Of a stretch of DNA of 64,000 bases, positions 37,880-49,170 are shown piece by piece. Origin of the DNA: Leishmania martiniquensis (taxonomy: Eukaryota > Euglenozoa > Kinetoplastea > Trypanosomatida > Trypanosomatidae). A model generated the notes under the pieces. The model was not told the origin of the DNA. It saw only the letters and a program-made list of their open reading frames with translations, and did not search any database. Every line of letters starts with the position of its first letter. Position 1 is the stretch's first letter. The DNA is taken from contig NC_090160.1 in NCBI RefSeq assembly GCF_017916325.1, positions 594,001 to 658,000 on the forward strand, in the 5' to 3' direction. Both the position numbers and the translations under genes were made by a program.

Positions 37880-39628
37880 TCACAGAAGCGACGGCTCTTC
37901 GTCGATGGTGCGCCGCCACGCCGCCACTTCATGCATCGCTTTGGCCAGTGCCGTCATGCGCATAAAGAAGTCGATTGTGCGGGACTCCATGGAATAGGGG
38001 CACCCATCCATGGCAAGCGCATCGATCGCCACAGCGTCATCGCTGCCCTCCGCCTCCTTGCCTTCGCCGCTCCGCTCGTCGGCCACGCTTGGCGCTCCTC
38101 CACGAATAAAGCCACCCGCCCTCGCAGGCATCGGTACATCCACCTCGTACACGTCCCGCACCCGAATTCCGTCATGTGCTTCATCTGCGTAGCTCAATGG
38201 CAGCTCCGTATCAGCCCGCAGGAGGCGATGATAGAGGACGTGCGCCACCTCCCACTTCCCCGTATTCACGACGTACACCATCCGCGTCGTGACATGGAAG
38301 GCTGGCTCTCGGCCTTCCAGCGGGCAAGCAGCCACCGCCCCGCTAAAATGCTCGAGCACCATCGCAACCTTCTCATCCACAAGCTCGGCGGTTGCCCACC
38401 CCATCGCAAATCCAATAACTACCGGGGAGAAGCGCAAGACCGCTGACGTGGCGGCTGGCCCGTCCCCCTCTGCGTCTTCCCGCAGGAGCAGCTGAGGAGG
38501 ATTACCAGCCACACTGGCATACGGCAGCACCACCGCGGCATACGTGCACACTGCACCGGACTCGAACTCGTCGATTAAGGACTCCTCCGCCTCGGAGAAG
38601 ATAAGGGGCTTAAACATGTAGAGAAGGTGCCGCGTGCTGCATGCGGCGCTGGTGACAAGGCTCCGATCTACATGCGGAGCGCTGGATCGTTGCCAACCGA
38701 AACGCTCTGCGTTGAACATGAACAGGACATGGAAACTCAGCAGGAGCCGACTCAGCACCACGTTGATGCCTTCCGTCGACTCCCAGGTGCTGCGCAGAGT
38801 TGAGGTGGCACCGTTCAGCTCTGCGTCACCCACGAGATGAAAGCGCACCAGCGGGGCGAAGGAGTCGCACTCGGCGCAGTAGAAGACAATCAAGGGGCAG
38901 GCCACCGTTCCCAGCGAAGCCATGAAGCACACATGACGGCTAGCCTCTTCAGCCGCCACCTCGCAAGCTGCAAGGTGGGCATCGGACAACAGCTCACCTG
39001 CTGCGCCTTGGTCGCTGCTGCCGCTGCTGCTGCCTTCCATGAGGCGCAGGCACGCTGCGTGACGTCCTCGATGCTCCTCAAGATGCGCCCGCAGACTTGC
39101 AGCGTCGCGGTAGTCGACAACGACTGGCGGTGGCACCCCTCGCCCTGGCGGCGGCGCGCTCTCGATGCTCTGCTGGAAGCAGCGCAGACAGTGCACATGG
39201 GGACCGTGACCGGACCCCGGAAGCGCTTCCCGCTTGTGTGCTTCCCGGGCATCGCAGCAGCGCACATCTGGGATGGTGTGGGCGTCAGGCTTAGGCCAGT
39301 AATAAGCCGCGGCGCCTTCCCGGGAGAGGTGGGCGCAGAGGGGAGGAAGCTGTGAGGACTTGGCGTTGACAGCGGTGCCCGCAGCCTCGGTGGCCCACAG
39401 CCTGTGCTTGTAAGATGGAAACATGCGTTCTGCCTCGGCATGCGCGATGCCTAGCCGCGCTGCCATCATTTCGAGGAGCGCGATGTACTGCATCTCCGTG
39501 ATGGGTGCGTCGTCGCCATCGCTTCCGCCGTCCGTCGGGCTCGATGCGGAGGCCGCATGAGGAGGAGGGACATCAAAGAGATGCAATACATCAGCCTTCT
39601 CGAAGGGGCTTGTGCCCGATTTCGACAT
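37880..39628 (-). CDS. Hypothetical protein with possible C2H2-like finger, copy B (intact, 582 aa)
   Basis: Identical in product to 11,969-13,717. Start ATG 39,626-39,628; acceptor AG at 39,881-39,882 behind a CCACCCACCCACC-type tract. It lies between the ATPase and the kinase. Confidence 0.85.
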   Translation of the reverse strand: MSKSGTSPFEKADVLHLFDVPPPHAASASSPTDGGSDGDDAPITEMQYIALLEMMAARLGIAHAEAERMFPSYKHRLWATEAAGTAVNAKSSQLPPLCAHLSREGAAAYYWPKPDAHTIPDVRCCDAREAHKREALPGSGHGPHVHCLRCFQQSIESAPPPGRGVPPPVVVDYRDAASLRAHLEEHRGRHAACLRLMEGSSSGSSDQGAAGELLSDAHLAACEVAAEEASRHVCFMASLGTVACPLIVFYCAECDSFAPLVRFHLVGDAELNGATSTLRSTWESTEGINVVLSRLLLSFHVLFMFNAERFGWQRSSAPHVDRSLVTSAACSTRHLLYMFKPLIFSEAEESLIDEFESGAVCTYAAVVLPYASVAGNPPQLLLREDAEGDGPAATSAVLRFSPVVIGFAMGWATAELVDEKVAMVLEHFSGAVAACPLEGREPAFHVTTRMVYVVNTGKWEVAHVLYHRLLRADTELPLSYADEAHDGIRVRDVYEVDVPMPARAGGFIRGGAPSVADERSGEGKEAEGSDDAVAIDALAMDGCPYSMESRTIDFFMRMTALAKAMHEVAAWRRTIDEEPSLL

Positions 39629-40361
39629 GTGGGGATGGTGAGGAGAAAGGTGACAAGGTTCGGTGCATCTGTGGCGTATGCCCGATTCGTGGTCGGCCCT
39701 GAAGATGGGCCCTTCGCGTGGCTATGTTCCGATTTCGACGGCTGCGGCCACTAGGCAACTTGCCTGCCTCCTCTCAACCCGGTGCGCGCGTGGAGCGATA
39801 CTGCCTGCACGCAGGTAGGGGCACTCGATTCGTACTGACGAGGCAGGTAACCTTACGCCCAGCTTGACATGAAATTCGCGCTGAAGGGGGGTGGGTGGGT
39901 GGTCAGGAGAGTTGGATTGGACGAGTGGGTCCATCGCCATCATCGCTGTTCACACACACACACACACTTACCGCTTTCTGCGCGTGCGTGTGGTTAGGGG
40001 GAGGACCTATGAGGGACATGACGCCGAACAGAAGTTTCTGCGCGATCTCCATCACAGCGGAATTGGGTGGAGGGTGGATCGCCACGGAGAGACCTCCTCG
40101 AGGGGTATGTGGGGGTGGCGGCTGCAGCGGTGCAACGGCAGCGACAATCGTCGTCGCCATCACCACCCCGATGCTCTCGACTGCGTTTCAGTTCCCTTCT
40201 GCACATCAAAACTCCGCAATCTGATACCATCACCGGACAAAAAAACAGCCGCGCTCACGTGTACATCCGCCCCTCCCTCTACACAGCTCAATCCTTCCCA
40301 ATACGCTCGTGACACAGAAGAGAGGGCACACCAACACACCGCCTCTGCCCATCCGTCTACC

Positions 40362-42614
40362 TTACTTACAGCCGGTAACGAGGGTGCGCAGGCGGTTGAG
40401 AGCCGCTCCGATTTCAAAGACGCGTGGTAAAGCGGTGAATCCAGCTGGAAGGTAGCACGATGAGGTCTGCGGCTCCAGTCGCGCCTGCCGTAGTCGTCCT
40501 TCGCAGTTGTACACAAGGCGGCCCAAGTCGGAGAGGCCTGACGCTGGCGAGCCTACAGCTACAGCGGCATCAGTGTTCAGTGGCTTCAGCAGCGACGGCG
40601 GGTACTTTGGACAGGGTGCTGCCTCGCGCTGCCACTGGGCTGCAGTGGCGTCGCCGTTATCGTAGAGCATCGCGAGGCACTGCGCGATGGCGTTCAGCTG
40701 GCCTTCCTCTACGAGCTGCTCCAAAAGCGTCACGTTGATTTCCTCGTCACCCATGCGTATGCGATCCATACCGGAGCCGCTGACTTTGATGCCTCGCCGG
40801 CCTCCGCCGTAGCCCTCGTGGTGGTAATGCGGCTGCTGCTGCTGGCTCTGGCAACCAATCCTGCCGAAGGTGTCCGCGTACAGCAAGCACCGGCGAGGAG
40901 GCATACGAAACGCGGATGCTGCAGGCGGCGCTGCCGACTCCACAAGCCCAGCACCGTTCCCGCCAACACCCTCAATAGCAATTGCCCTGGCTCGTGCCGT
41001 GGCGTCTGTCACCTTGTACGTGCTCAGCACCAGGACAACATCTGCCATGGGAAAGTACTGGCCAGACCCTCCAACCACCATTATCACGGAGATGCCGTGA
41101 TGATGAATGAGGTCACGTACGCGGTGCACGAAGCAGGTGATGGGCTCCTCTGTACGCGGGATGAGCTGCTCCATGAGCGGATCGCGATACATGAAGTTTG
41201 TCGCCGACGTGTCCTCGTCCAGCAACAGCGCCCTCGAGCCAAGCTCCAGAGCTTCCATGATGTTGGCGGCCTGACTAGTGCTTCCACTCGCGTCGGCGGT
41301 GGAGAAGGCAGTCGTGCTGGCGCGGTAAGGAATGTTTGTGATGAAAGGCGATATGTCTGTCCCGTGCACGGCGCGGCGGTCCTCGGCACGAATCTTGACC
41401 GCTGTCGGGTCCGTAACGACAAAGGTGCGGCCATCGTCAGGCACGTGATTGTACACTCCGAGCTCCAGCGCACGCAGGAGTGTGGATTTGCCGTGAAAGC
41501 CACCACCGGCAATGAGGGTGAGGCCGAGCGGTAGACCAGCGCCGCTGAGAGAGCGTCCCGAGTAGGGTAGATGGAACGTGTGCCGCAGGGAATCGGGGGA
41601 CGAGAAGGCGACAACGTTGGGGCCGCTCAACGGCTTATCCGAGTTGCCAGCCGCACGTGGAAGTACGGCACTATCGGCAATGAAAGCCGTGAGGCCGCGC
41701 TCTCGTAGCTGTGCGCGCAGCCACTCCTGGTCGTGTACGCAGGTGACGTGCGCCCACAGTGCCCGGTGGTCACAGCCTAGAACTTTCTCCTGGAAGACTG
41801 GCAGCACCTCGGAGAAGAGAATTTGATGTATGCGCCGACCGTCGATGCGCCGACCGTGGCCGGGCAGCTTTACACGGAAATACACATCAATTCGACCAGC
41901 CCACGTGCCGTCGCCGTCGCCGGCCTCGCTCGGGTCCATAACGTGCACAGCGCTTCGGGGGATGACGTGCTGCGATTGATCGACTGTCTGCACTGCGCCA
42001 TTAGCGTACCGGCCCGCTTCAAACCCATTTCTTACGCAGCGAAGCATGTAGTCCTCGGCCGCAACACGGCGACACGCGACATCTGCCGCAGAGAAATGGA
42101 TGTCGAGGGCTGCAGTGGCGAGCCCAGGAGGTGTCGAGTTCGCGAAGTGCAGCAACGCGCGCACATCAAACGGCGCTGGCACGCTCACGCACACTTGACT
42201 CCCTGGGGCAAACGGATCTGGCTGGATGCGCACGAAGCGGATGGCCACTGAAGCGGGGTCTGGGCCCATCTCTCGCGTTAAGCTGTACGTGCGGCCTGTG
42301 AGCTGTTTCAATTGACTGTAGTTGCCGCCGTCCACGCCTCGGAGGAAAGACTCGAGAGCCTCCAGCGGAATGGGTGGGCCCGCGTGCCGCTGCACGCTGA
42401 CTCCAAGGCCTCCGTCTCCCCTTTCGCTGTCGTCGTCGCCAGAAGAGCACGAGCGGTTAGGCGGACCACGCTGCGGCTCCTCGTTGCTGCCCACGTTGCC
42501 ATGCCCCACGGCAGCCGCGTAGCTTCCGCGGCCACGATGAAACCCGGCTTCCCCACGGGCTCGGTGGTAGCCGCGGCCACGGACGTCGCTGCCACGATAG
42601 TAATAAGATGACAT
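40362..42614 (-). CDS. Predicted ATPase of the ABC class (PF09818-like), copy B (complete, 750 aa)
   Basis: Start ATG 42,612-42,614 (MSSYYYRGSD); 27 more in-frame codons upstream are UTR-like. Residues 7-40 form an RG-rich segment (RGSDVRGRGYHRAR, FHRGRGSY), typical of RNA-binding tails. The family core follows: PIPLEALESFLRGVDGGNY at 81-99, the DVYFRVKLPGHGRRIDG strand at 243-259, Walker A GGGFHGKSTLL (about 370-380), HVPDDGRTFVVTDPTAVKIRAEDRR, signature-like ASGSTSQAANI (442-452) and Walker B LLLDEDTSATNF (463-474), then VGGSGQYF. The DED end of Walker B gives a catalytic acid. No membrane domain, so this is not a transporter; biochemical role unknown to me. First gene of the unit in transcription order. 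Confidence 0.9.
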   Translation of the reverse strand: MSSYYYRGSDVRGRGYHRARGEAGFHRGRGSYAAAVGHGNVGSNEEPQRGPPNRSCSSGDDDSERGDGGLGVSVQRHAGPPIPLEALESFLRGVDGGNYSQLKQLTGRTYSLTREMGPDPASVAIRFVRIQPDPFAPGSQVCVSVPAPFDVRALLHFANSTPPGLATAALDIHFSAADVACRRVAAEDYMLRCVRNGFEAGRYANGAVQTVDQSQHVIPRSAVHVMDPSEAGDGDGTWAGRIDVYFRVKLPGHGRRIDGRRIHQILFSEVLPVFQEKVLGCDHRALWAHVTCVHDQEWLRAQLRERGLTAFIADSAVLPRAAGNSDKPLSGPNVVAFSSPDSLRHTFHLPYSGRSLSGAGLPLGLTLIAGGGFHGKSTLLRALELGVYNHVPDDGRTFVVTDPTAVKIRAEDRRAVHGTDISPFITNIPYRASTTAFSTADASGSTSQAANIMEALELGSRALLLDEDTSATNFMYRDPLMEQLIPRTEEPITCFVHRVRDLIHHHGISVIMVVGGSGQYFPMADVVLVLSTYKVTDATARARAIAIEGVGGNGAGLVESAAPPAASAFRMPPRRCLLYADTFGRIGCQSQQQQPHYHHEGYGGGRRGIKVSGSGMDRIRMGDEEINVTLLEQLVEEGQLNAIAQCLAMLYDNGDATAAQWQREAAPCPKYPPSLLKPLNTDAAVAVGSPASGLSDLGRLVYNCEGRLRQARLEPQTSSCYLPAGFTALPRVFEIGAALNRLRTLVTGCK

Positions 42615-43954
42615 GGCCCCCCCCCATGCGCGGATTCGGCTGGTGCCGGGCGCCTTTGCCACTGCGGACAGCAGGTGATATGAACACACACACACACACA
42701 GAGTCTAACGATGGGCGGCGGCAGTTATCTGCACAGGGGGAGACGGAGAGAGGAGAGGGAGGGAGGCAGCGGAAGGGAAAGAAGATGCAGAGGAAGAGAG
42801 TGCGTCTGACCAGCGTCAAGAGAGCGGCAACCGCAGAAGGCATCCCGCATGGCGCCTGCTAAAGAAACGCATACTAAAGAGGTGCTGGGGAAATGGCCGG
42901 AGAAAGCCAGTCGAACATACATCCACACACCTTCGCAACGAACATGCAGTGGCTGAGGAGGCTAGCGCTCAGCGCAACTACGCCCACTACCTTTTCCTCG
43001 CCTCGGCGCCGAGCCTTCACACCCTCATGGCATCACTTCCCCGAGACTCCGCCTCTTCCTGGCGCCGCGTCACCATCCTTATCATCCACAGATCACTCGG
43101 ACCAAAGCACCCGCACCTCCGTTTCGATCGCTTTCCACCCTTTCCCAGTCGCCACGACGCCGCCTGACATCTCTCCTTCTGTCTGCAAGCTCCGCCCCTT
43201 CGCCCTCCCCTCTTTCTCTCGGCACTGTGACAGTATGTCCTGCGGCCTCGCCGTGCGAGTCAGCCGCCCACACACGCGTGGCCGCACCACCGCCCACCCC
43301 CCGCACCCGCGTCCATCATCCAGGTCCCCACATCTCACATCCCCTGGGGGTGGCTCAGGCGCCCCACGCCGGGAGGCAGCGAGGGCAGGGAGAGCCGCGC
43401 TGGAGCCACGCTGGCACTCTGCACGCCCAGCGGATGAGGCACAGGTATGCACGCGGTTGCAGGCCACTTCAGCGCTACGCCAGGTGGCACCTGACCGTCA
43501 ACACTCGTCGCGGCACATCGCTGACTTCCGTGCGACACAGCCCTTTGACCCGGTCACCGCCAGAGGTGGTGCGGCATCGCCCGAAGACATAAGGGACGGC
43601 GGGCATTCCTGACAGGCATCAAGCGCGCCTCCAATCACCTAACCGTTCGCCAGAAAGAAGATGCTACTTACCTCAGTCCCCCAGACATCCGCATCTACTG
43701 ACCCTCAGGCTTCACTACACCAATATTGCACTACGCAGCGCCTTCACAAGGCCAGAAAATCCCAACAACCCCAATCACACACACTCACAAAACACGAAAC
43801 CATTCCCCCTTTGCCCTTCAACCATAAAACCCTACATCACACTGCTACCCATCTACCCGCACGTCGACACAGCGGCTTCGACCCCTCCACTGGCTCCTTT
43901 ACTCATCAGCAGCCTGCCACACAAAGCCAGGGCGTTTTCCAAGTAAGGTTGTGA
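42615..43954. other. Non-coding region between copies B and C
   Basis: The right-to-left start is the ATPase leader: CA repeat at about 42,688-42,702 and a long pyrimidine tract on the minus strand (complement of about 42,735-42,800). About 42,890-43,640 is C-rich on the plus strand with a 239-codon plus-strand open frame of low-complexity content that I do not accept as a gene. About 43,640-43,954 is A/C-rich and G-poor. Copy C starts abruptly at 43,955. Confidence 0.6.
42729..42730 (-). promoter_or_regulatory. Trans-splice acceptor AG for ABC-class ATPase (copy B)
   Basis: Minus strand: about 60 nt of C/T (CTCCCTCCCTCTCCTCTC), then TGTGCAG, about 114 nt before the ATG. The clearest acceptor in the window. 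Confidence 0.6.
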
Positions 43955-44495
43955 GCGGATCAGCGACTGTGAGGTGGGCGGGAAGGACGTGTCAGCGTAC
44001 ATCTTGCTCTTCATCCGCGCCACCTTCAGGAGCCGATTTTGGTTGGTAATCTTCGGGTTCATCTCGCTCAGCTTGCGCATCTTGGCGAGGTTGGCGCTAA
44101 CCTGCGCGGCGGCCTTCTGACGTAGCCTCTGCCGGTCCGCCTCGGTGAAGGCGATTCCGGAGTACTTCACGTAGACGCCCTTCAGCTCCCGGACTTTCAC
44201 CATGGCTTTGGTCTCCAGCGGGAACACCGACATGGTGGCGGTGCAGGCGCCGGCGTTGCTCCTGCGCACGAGTTCTGTGTCGCTCATCTTGATAATGTTC
44301 GAGCCGTCGCCGAATTCGGCCTTCACTTCCATCTGGTAGTCCTGCGTGTCGTTGTAGAAATACCAAGTATGGCCCTTGACGACCTTGAAGAGGCGGCCAT
44401 CGTGGAAGCTTACAGGGTCGATTTGCCCGAGACGAGGGCCCGCCGAGCCTGTAGACCGGCTTCGCATCACAGCAGCCGCAGCAACCGTTGCCCAT
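43955..44495 (-). pseudogene. Calpain-like peptidase, N-terminal fragment, copy C
   Basis: Corresponds to residues 1-180 of the peptidase at 19,956-22,076: the acylation motif (ATG at 44,493-44,495) and the DUF1935 domain only. The papain-like core is absent because homology stops at 43,955, just after SQSLIR. One base lost near 44,435 and a small replacement near 44,408 (GCTTACAGG for GCACGGGG) also break the frame around residues 20-30. Past the junction the open frame runs into unrelated sequence (SQPYLENALALC). A short, non-catalytic acylated DUF1935 protein is known in Leishmania (SMP-1 type), but this fragment ends at a repeat boundary, so I read it as truncation. Confidence 0.85.
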
Positions 44496-45396
44496 CTTCC
44501 TGCCCTGCCCGGTAGCTCTCCTCCTCCTGCGTGTGACGTGCGACTCTCGCACTCCCTTCCTATCAGATGAACCGCAGCTGCGCGAGCAAGGCTGGTCGCG
44601 CAGGCAGACCGACCGGCTCACTCGCGCCACGCGTGCCAAGGCGGAGCAGCAACGAGGAACGAGCGAGAGGGCGTCAGAGGGAACGTGGGGAGGGGGCAGG
44701 AGGAGGAGCGGCTCTCATGGGGTGTGGTGGGCGCAGAGGGTCACATCCGAGGGTAACGCAGAGAGAGGGGAGGAGAAGGGAGACGATGACAGAGCGGTTT
44801 GGGATGGAGCGCGATGACGAACGCGAAGGGAACGGCTTCCAGAGAAGAGACGCACCCACACCCACACCTATATATATATATCTGTGTGTGTATAGACATC
44901 TGCGCGGTGGGGAGACGAGGAAGTTAGGGAGCAGCTGAAGGGGACACATGCACGCACGTGCGCCACGGGCATAGTCGCACGAAATCGGGGACGTGACGAC
45001 CGCGTAGTAGGCATTGAAGAGACTGGTGCCGCCTACGCAGTGCGCAGAAGCACGCTGTGTACCTTAATCATCGCCGCCTTTTTTGTGTGTGCGCCTGGTG
45101 TACTGCGAGTAACGCAACACTGCTCCCCCGCAGAAGTCTGTGTCTGCTGACACGCGTCACGATGATTGGAGCCGTGGGGAAACGTGCGTGTGTAGGGGAG
45201 GTGGCTGAAGGGAGGTCTGGGGTACGACAGCCATTGCTGAGCACCATTTTTGCGTCATAGCAGACGCTTACACACCCACACACACCAGACTGGAGAGGCT
45301 CGGGCGCGGAAGATCAGGAAAACGAGCGGGTAGAGAAGACGGAGTTCACTCACGTGCATTGCCTCGACACGCAGTGTACCCCTATTTCCCCCCGCC

Positions 45397-48300
45397 CTAC
45401 AGCACCTCCTTCGTCAGCGCAAGCGCTAGACGGAGAGACCGAGAGGAGTCTTGATGCACCATTAGCTGCTGGAAACAGGCGCACGTGTCGAGCGGTCGCT
45501 CCGCCATGCAGGTCAAACGCACCGTGCTCTCTTTCACCTCACGCGTCTCTGCTCGAACAAACCGTTTCGCGAAGGCGGTGGACCACGTTTCCATGCTCAC
45601 CGTGACGGCGCGCATCTGAAGACTGGTTGCTTGATGCTGCTGGGATGCCGCAGCGGGGGAGCTAAGCGCGTGCACGGTGGAGGATGCCTCCGCATTCGTG
45701 GAGAAGCCTAAGAGGTACTGGAGCGCCACCGCGGTGCACACGCTCACCTCAATCTCACCGAGGTAGTGAAGGGCATTCGCAAAGAATCCGCGAAGCATCT
45801 CGGCTACCATGGCCTCCGACTCCACCGTTGACCGTTGAGCCGCAGCACTTTTGCCGACGGCGCTCCGATGACTGAGGAAGAGCGCTGAGGCCGCCTCCAA
45901 ATCCTTTGTGAGCGCTGCACACTTGTCTCGTGCGTATCGGTGGAGGGCGCGTATGCGCGGAGTGGTTGGAATGCCGTGATTGGATATCTGCCGGGTAGAG
46001 GGCGGCATTGGTGAGCTGCACTCGGTCTTATCACGAGAACGACTGCGCCTACAGGGTGGATGGGCGCCGTCGTTGCCGAGAATAAAGCGGTGACACAGCA
46101 TACGGTGCAACGCGTTGGCGATAGAGGCGTTGCTCACCTCTAGCAGCAGCTCTGCTGTTGGTATGGCGGCGAGCCACGCAAGCACCTTGGTGGCTTCCTC
46201 CAGCGGGCGAAAGAGACCGTGGACGATGTCATCGCGAGAGCGAGGAACCGCCCGACGCCACAGAGACCACCACACATGCCCGGCGCCCTTGCCACTCCCG
46301 GCTCCCTCGTCCCGCTCCCGCTGTTGCATGCGCTCTGACAGGTAATGGTTGTCGCTGAGGGACACTGGTGACGATCCGCCTGGATCGACGAAGTCGCGAG
46401 GGCTGTGCCACTGGACGAAGTCAGGAAACCGTACGACGCGGCCCTCGTGTGCGTTGTTGACGTACAGGAAGAGGCACATGTCGTTGTATAGCGCGTCCGT
46501 CTGCAGCCACTCCACGCCGGCGCCCTCCACGGCGGTCGCGTCGAGGAGTTGAGCTCCGTTGCGCGTTGTATCAGCACGTCCGTCGTGGTCGGTGGCTGCG
46601 GCAGCGGTGGAGGGACGCACAGCACCTCACCGTTCGTGATGAGGTGCCGGACAGGGCTCTTGGTCAGCGAGGTCCCTGCTCCGTCCTCTTCCGTCTTTGC
46701 GCCAGTCGTTGGGGTGGCCGCCGCCGGGGAGCCGTTGTCCGCCGATAGGCGCAGGAGCGCCTCCTGTGCGTAGCGCAGCAGCTGCAACTTCTGCAGAAGC
46801 AGCGGTCGGCGAAGGTCGACAGGCGGATCCTCTGAAGGCATGGCGAGGCAGTCCAGAAGGCGCTGCCAGCTGTTTCGCTTCTGCCCATGCGGGGGATCCA
46901 CCAACAGTCGGTGAAGGCTGTCGAGGCACAGCCGCCAGAGCACCCGAACATCTGCCGGATGCGGCACCTGCGTCGCGCAGACGAAAGCGAAGCGAGAGAA
47001 GAAGGAGCTGGGGAAGTAACTGCGACGCACATCCTTTTCGTGCTCGGCGCCTCCGTCGTGTCGTTGCCGGTGCGCTGCGCTCGCCTCGCTGGAGCAGCAC
47101 TGCCGATGCACCTCCCACTCCTCCCATAGACTGCGCAGGTGACGCGCCACCACCGCCTCACGTCGCTTGCCGCTCAGCGCCGCGAAAGTGGCTCCGGCAG
47201 GCTGCCCAGCGCTGGCATCGCTGTCGGCGTGCGCGTCTCCATCGCCGCCACGATCGTCATCGTCGTCGTCCGATGTCAGGGATGTGGCGAAGCGCTGGAG
47301 GAGGAATTCATGCAGCGCCGTGTTGGACCCCGTCCACTCCATAATGTGGGCCGCCAAGTCGCGCAGCTGCGCCTCGCTGCAGCGGCTGTCGCTACGCTCA
47401 TCTGCGTCGCTTTCGCTTTCGTCGTCGGCTCCTTCGCGGAAGGTTCCGTCACCGTCATTTCCTCCCAGCCGCACCGCTTGATTGGTTACCGAGCCTCGCC
47501 TATCAAGGTCCCCGTCGCCTCCGTGTGCGGGGGCATTTCTGCGCCCCACAGCGGCGCCCGTGAGAGACTCCAGATAGCCTTGCACCAACACCCCTGCGAG
47601 GTTGTCACCCACACCATGTTGGATGTCCTTGTCGTCGCGCACCACCGCCTGCGCCGTAATAGAGCACTTACGCTGTGCTGCCTGCGCCGCCGCAGCGCTG
47701 AACCTCAACAGCGCAGGGAGACGGAGTCGTGCCCTGCTGTAGCGAGGGCGTACAGGAAAGGGTCTAGGTGGCTGGCCCGCCCGGCTACCTCGTGCGCCTC
47801 GACATCTTGCAGCTGGTTCCACTGGAAATGGAACCGAACGTGCCTCAGCGGAGGGGCAGCGGTGCCAAAGTCGTGGGTGAAGGCGCCGCACAGGAGCCGA
47901 GTGTACGCGTTCTCGCGACGCAGCACCTTCTCCCAGGTGAGGGGCGACGGCGCAGCGGAGAGCGGACCACCGTCGCTGTCTTCGGCCCCTGCGCCGTCGT
48001 GTTCGCCGCCGCCGCCGCCGATGGGCTCGCCGTCCAAAGACGGCCCATATGAACCAAACTTCCACGGCATCGGAAGCACATACCTCTTCCACAGGGATAC
48101 GCAGATTCCGTCGAAGTCGTCGCTGCGGATGCGACTGTGTTGCCCCACGTGCAACTGAAAGAGGTCGATGTAGTCGGAGAGGGACTGGCAGCGCTCCGGA
48201 GCGCAGCCGAAGGCGTCCGCGAGGAATCGCGTGGTGAAGCTGCGTTGATGCAAGAGCGTCCACTCGGCGGTACTGATCGCGGGGGACGACTCCGGCGGGG

Positions 48301-49170
48301 TCGCTGGCATTGGAGACGGCGCGGCACAGGTCGGCAGCGGTGGAGCCACACCAACAAAAGTCTGCTTGTACGAGTCCCCGGCGGGGCGAAGCACGGAGCA
48401 CACCCGTCTGGGTAGAAGAACGGTGAGGGCAGCAGGCTCACTGCTTTGGCCTGTTGCTGATGCGAAGACGCTGCATAGCCAGGTGCGTCAGCGGGGCTGG
48501 ATGTCGGGCACAGCCGAAGGACGCCGCCTCTGAACCGGTTCTTCAGCAGCTGGAGCAGCATCTGCCGCACTGCTGTGGAGAGCAGCGACAGCAGGTAGTT
48601 GGTTTCGCTCTCCCGGTACGACGGATTCACCATCACCTTCCTCACGAGAAAGAAGAGGGGGGTGCAGTACTGCTGCGTGATGGGGTGGGCCGCGTCTCGG
48701 ACGTGCACCTCCACCGCAATCGACAGGTCTCGATCGAGCGTCACGGAGTTCGGTGCGGTCGCTGGTGCTGCGGAAAACCCCCCTTCTGCAGCTTGAGCGG
48801 CGTTGAGGGAAATCGTTTGGCCAAACACTCTCGACGCGGTGGAAACGTGTGCGGCCGCGCTGTCTACCGAGAGAGGCGACGAAGAGGTAACAGACGACGC
48901 TGATGGTGCGGGGGAAGCTGCGGCGCCGCTCGTCATGTCGGCCACGCGCCTCCCCTTCGCAGGCGCGCTGCTGCCCGTCGCCGCTGATGCGGGGGCCACA
49001 AGGAACGACTGCAAGAGAGGCTCTCGTTCAAACAAAGTTGCCAGGTATTGCTCGATGACCTTGACGTGCTCCTCGAAACTGTTGGCGCAACTGAAGTCCT
49101 CAATGAGGAGCGGTATCTCCTCTGATGGCATCTCGCGCGGCGACTCACTGCGCGTGTCCATCGTCTGCAT
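45397..49170 (-). CDS. RAB3GAP1: Rab3GAP catalytic subunit homologue, copy C (three frameshifts)
   Basis: Full span from ATG 49,168-49,170 to TAG at 45,397. Frame breaks: four G at 48,383-48,386 (as in B), three G at 47,716-47,718 (four in B), two G at 46,545-46,546 (three in B). The PRDF-containing conserved region is intact in the last segment (45,397 to about 46,540). The two extra breaks are private to this copy. Confidence 0.78.

Larger units (their letters stand above)
21537..42614. repeat. Copy B of the triplicated block (complete unit)
   Basis: 21,537 to about 41,600 is repeated at 43,955-64,000 (offset about 22.4 kb), and 25,919-42,184 at 1-16,272 (offset 25,918). This is the only copy with both the calpain and the ATPase complete; the calpain 3' half (19,956-21,536) is single in the window. 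The right limit of homology is unknown because copy A breaks off and copy C leaves the window. Confidence 0.93.

Noticed and set aside
42893..43612. 239-codon open frame on the plus strand between copies B and C
   Set aside because: Wrong strand for this transcription unit, Pro/Ser/Arg low-complexity composition, no domain, and it crosses C-rich repeat-like DNA.
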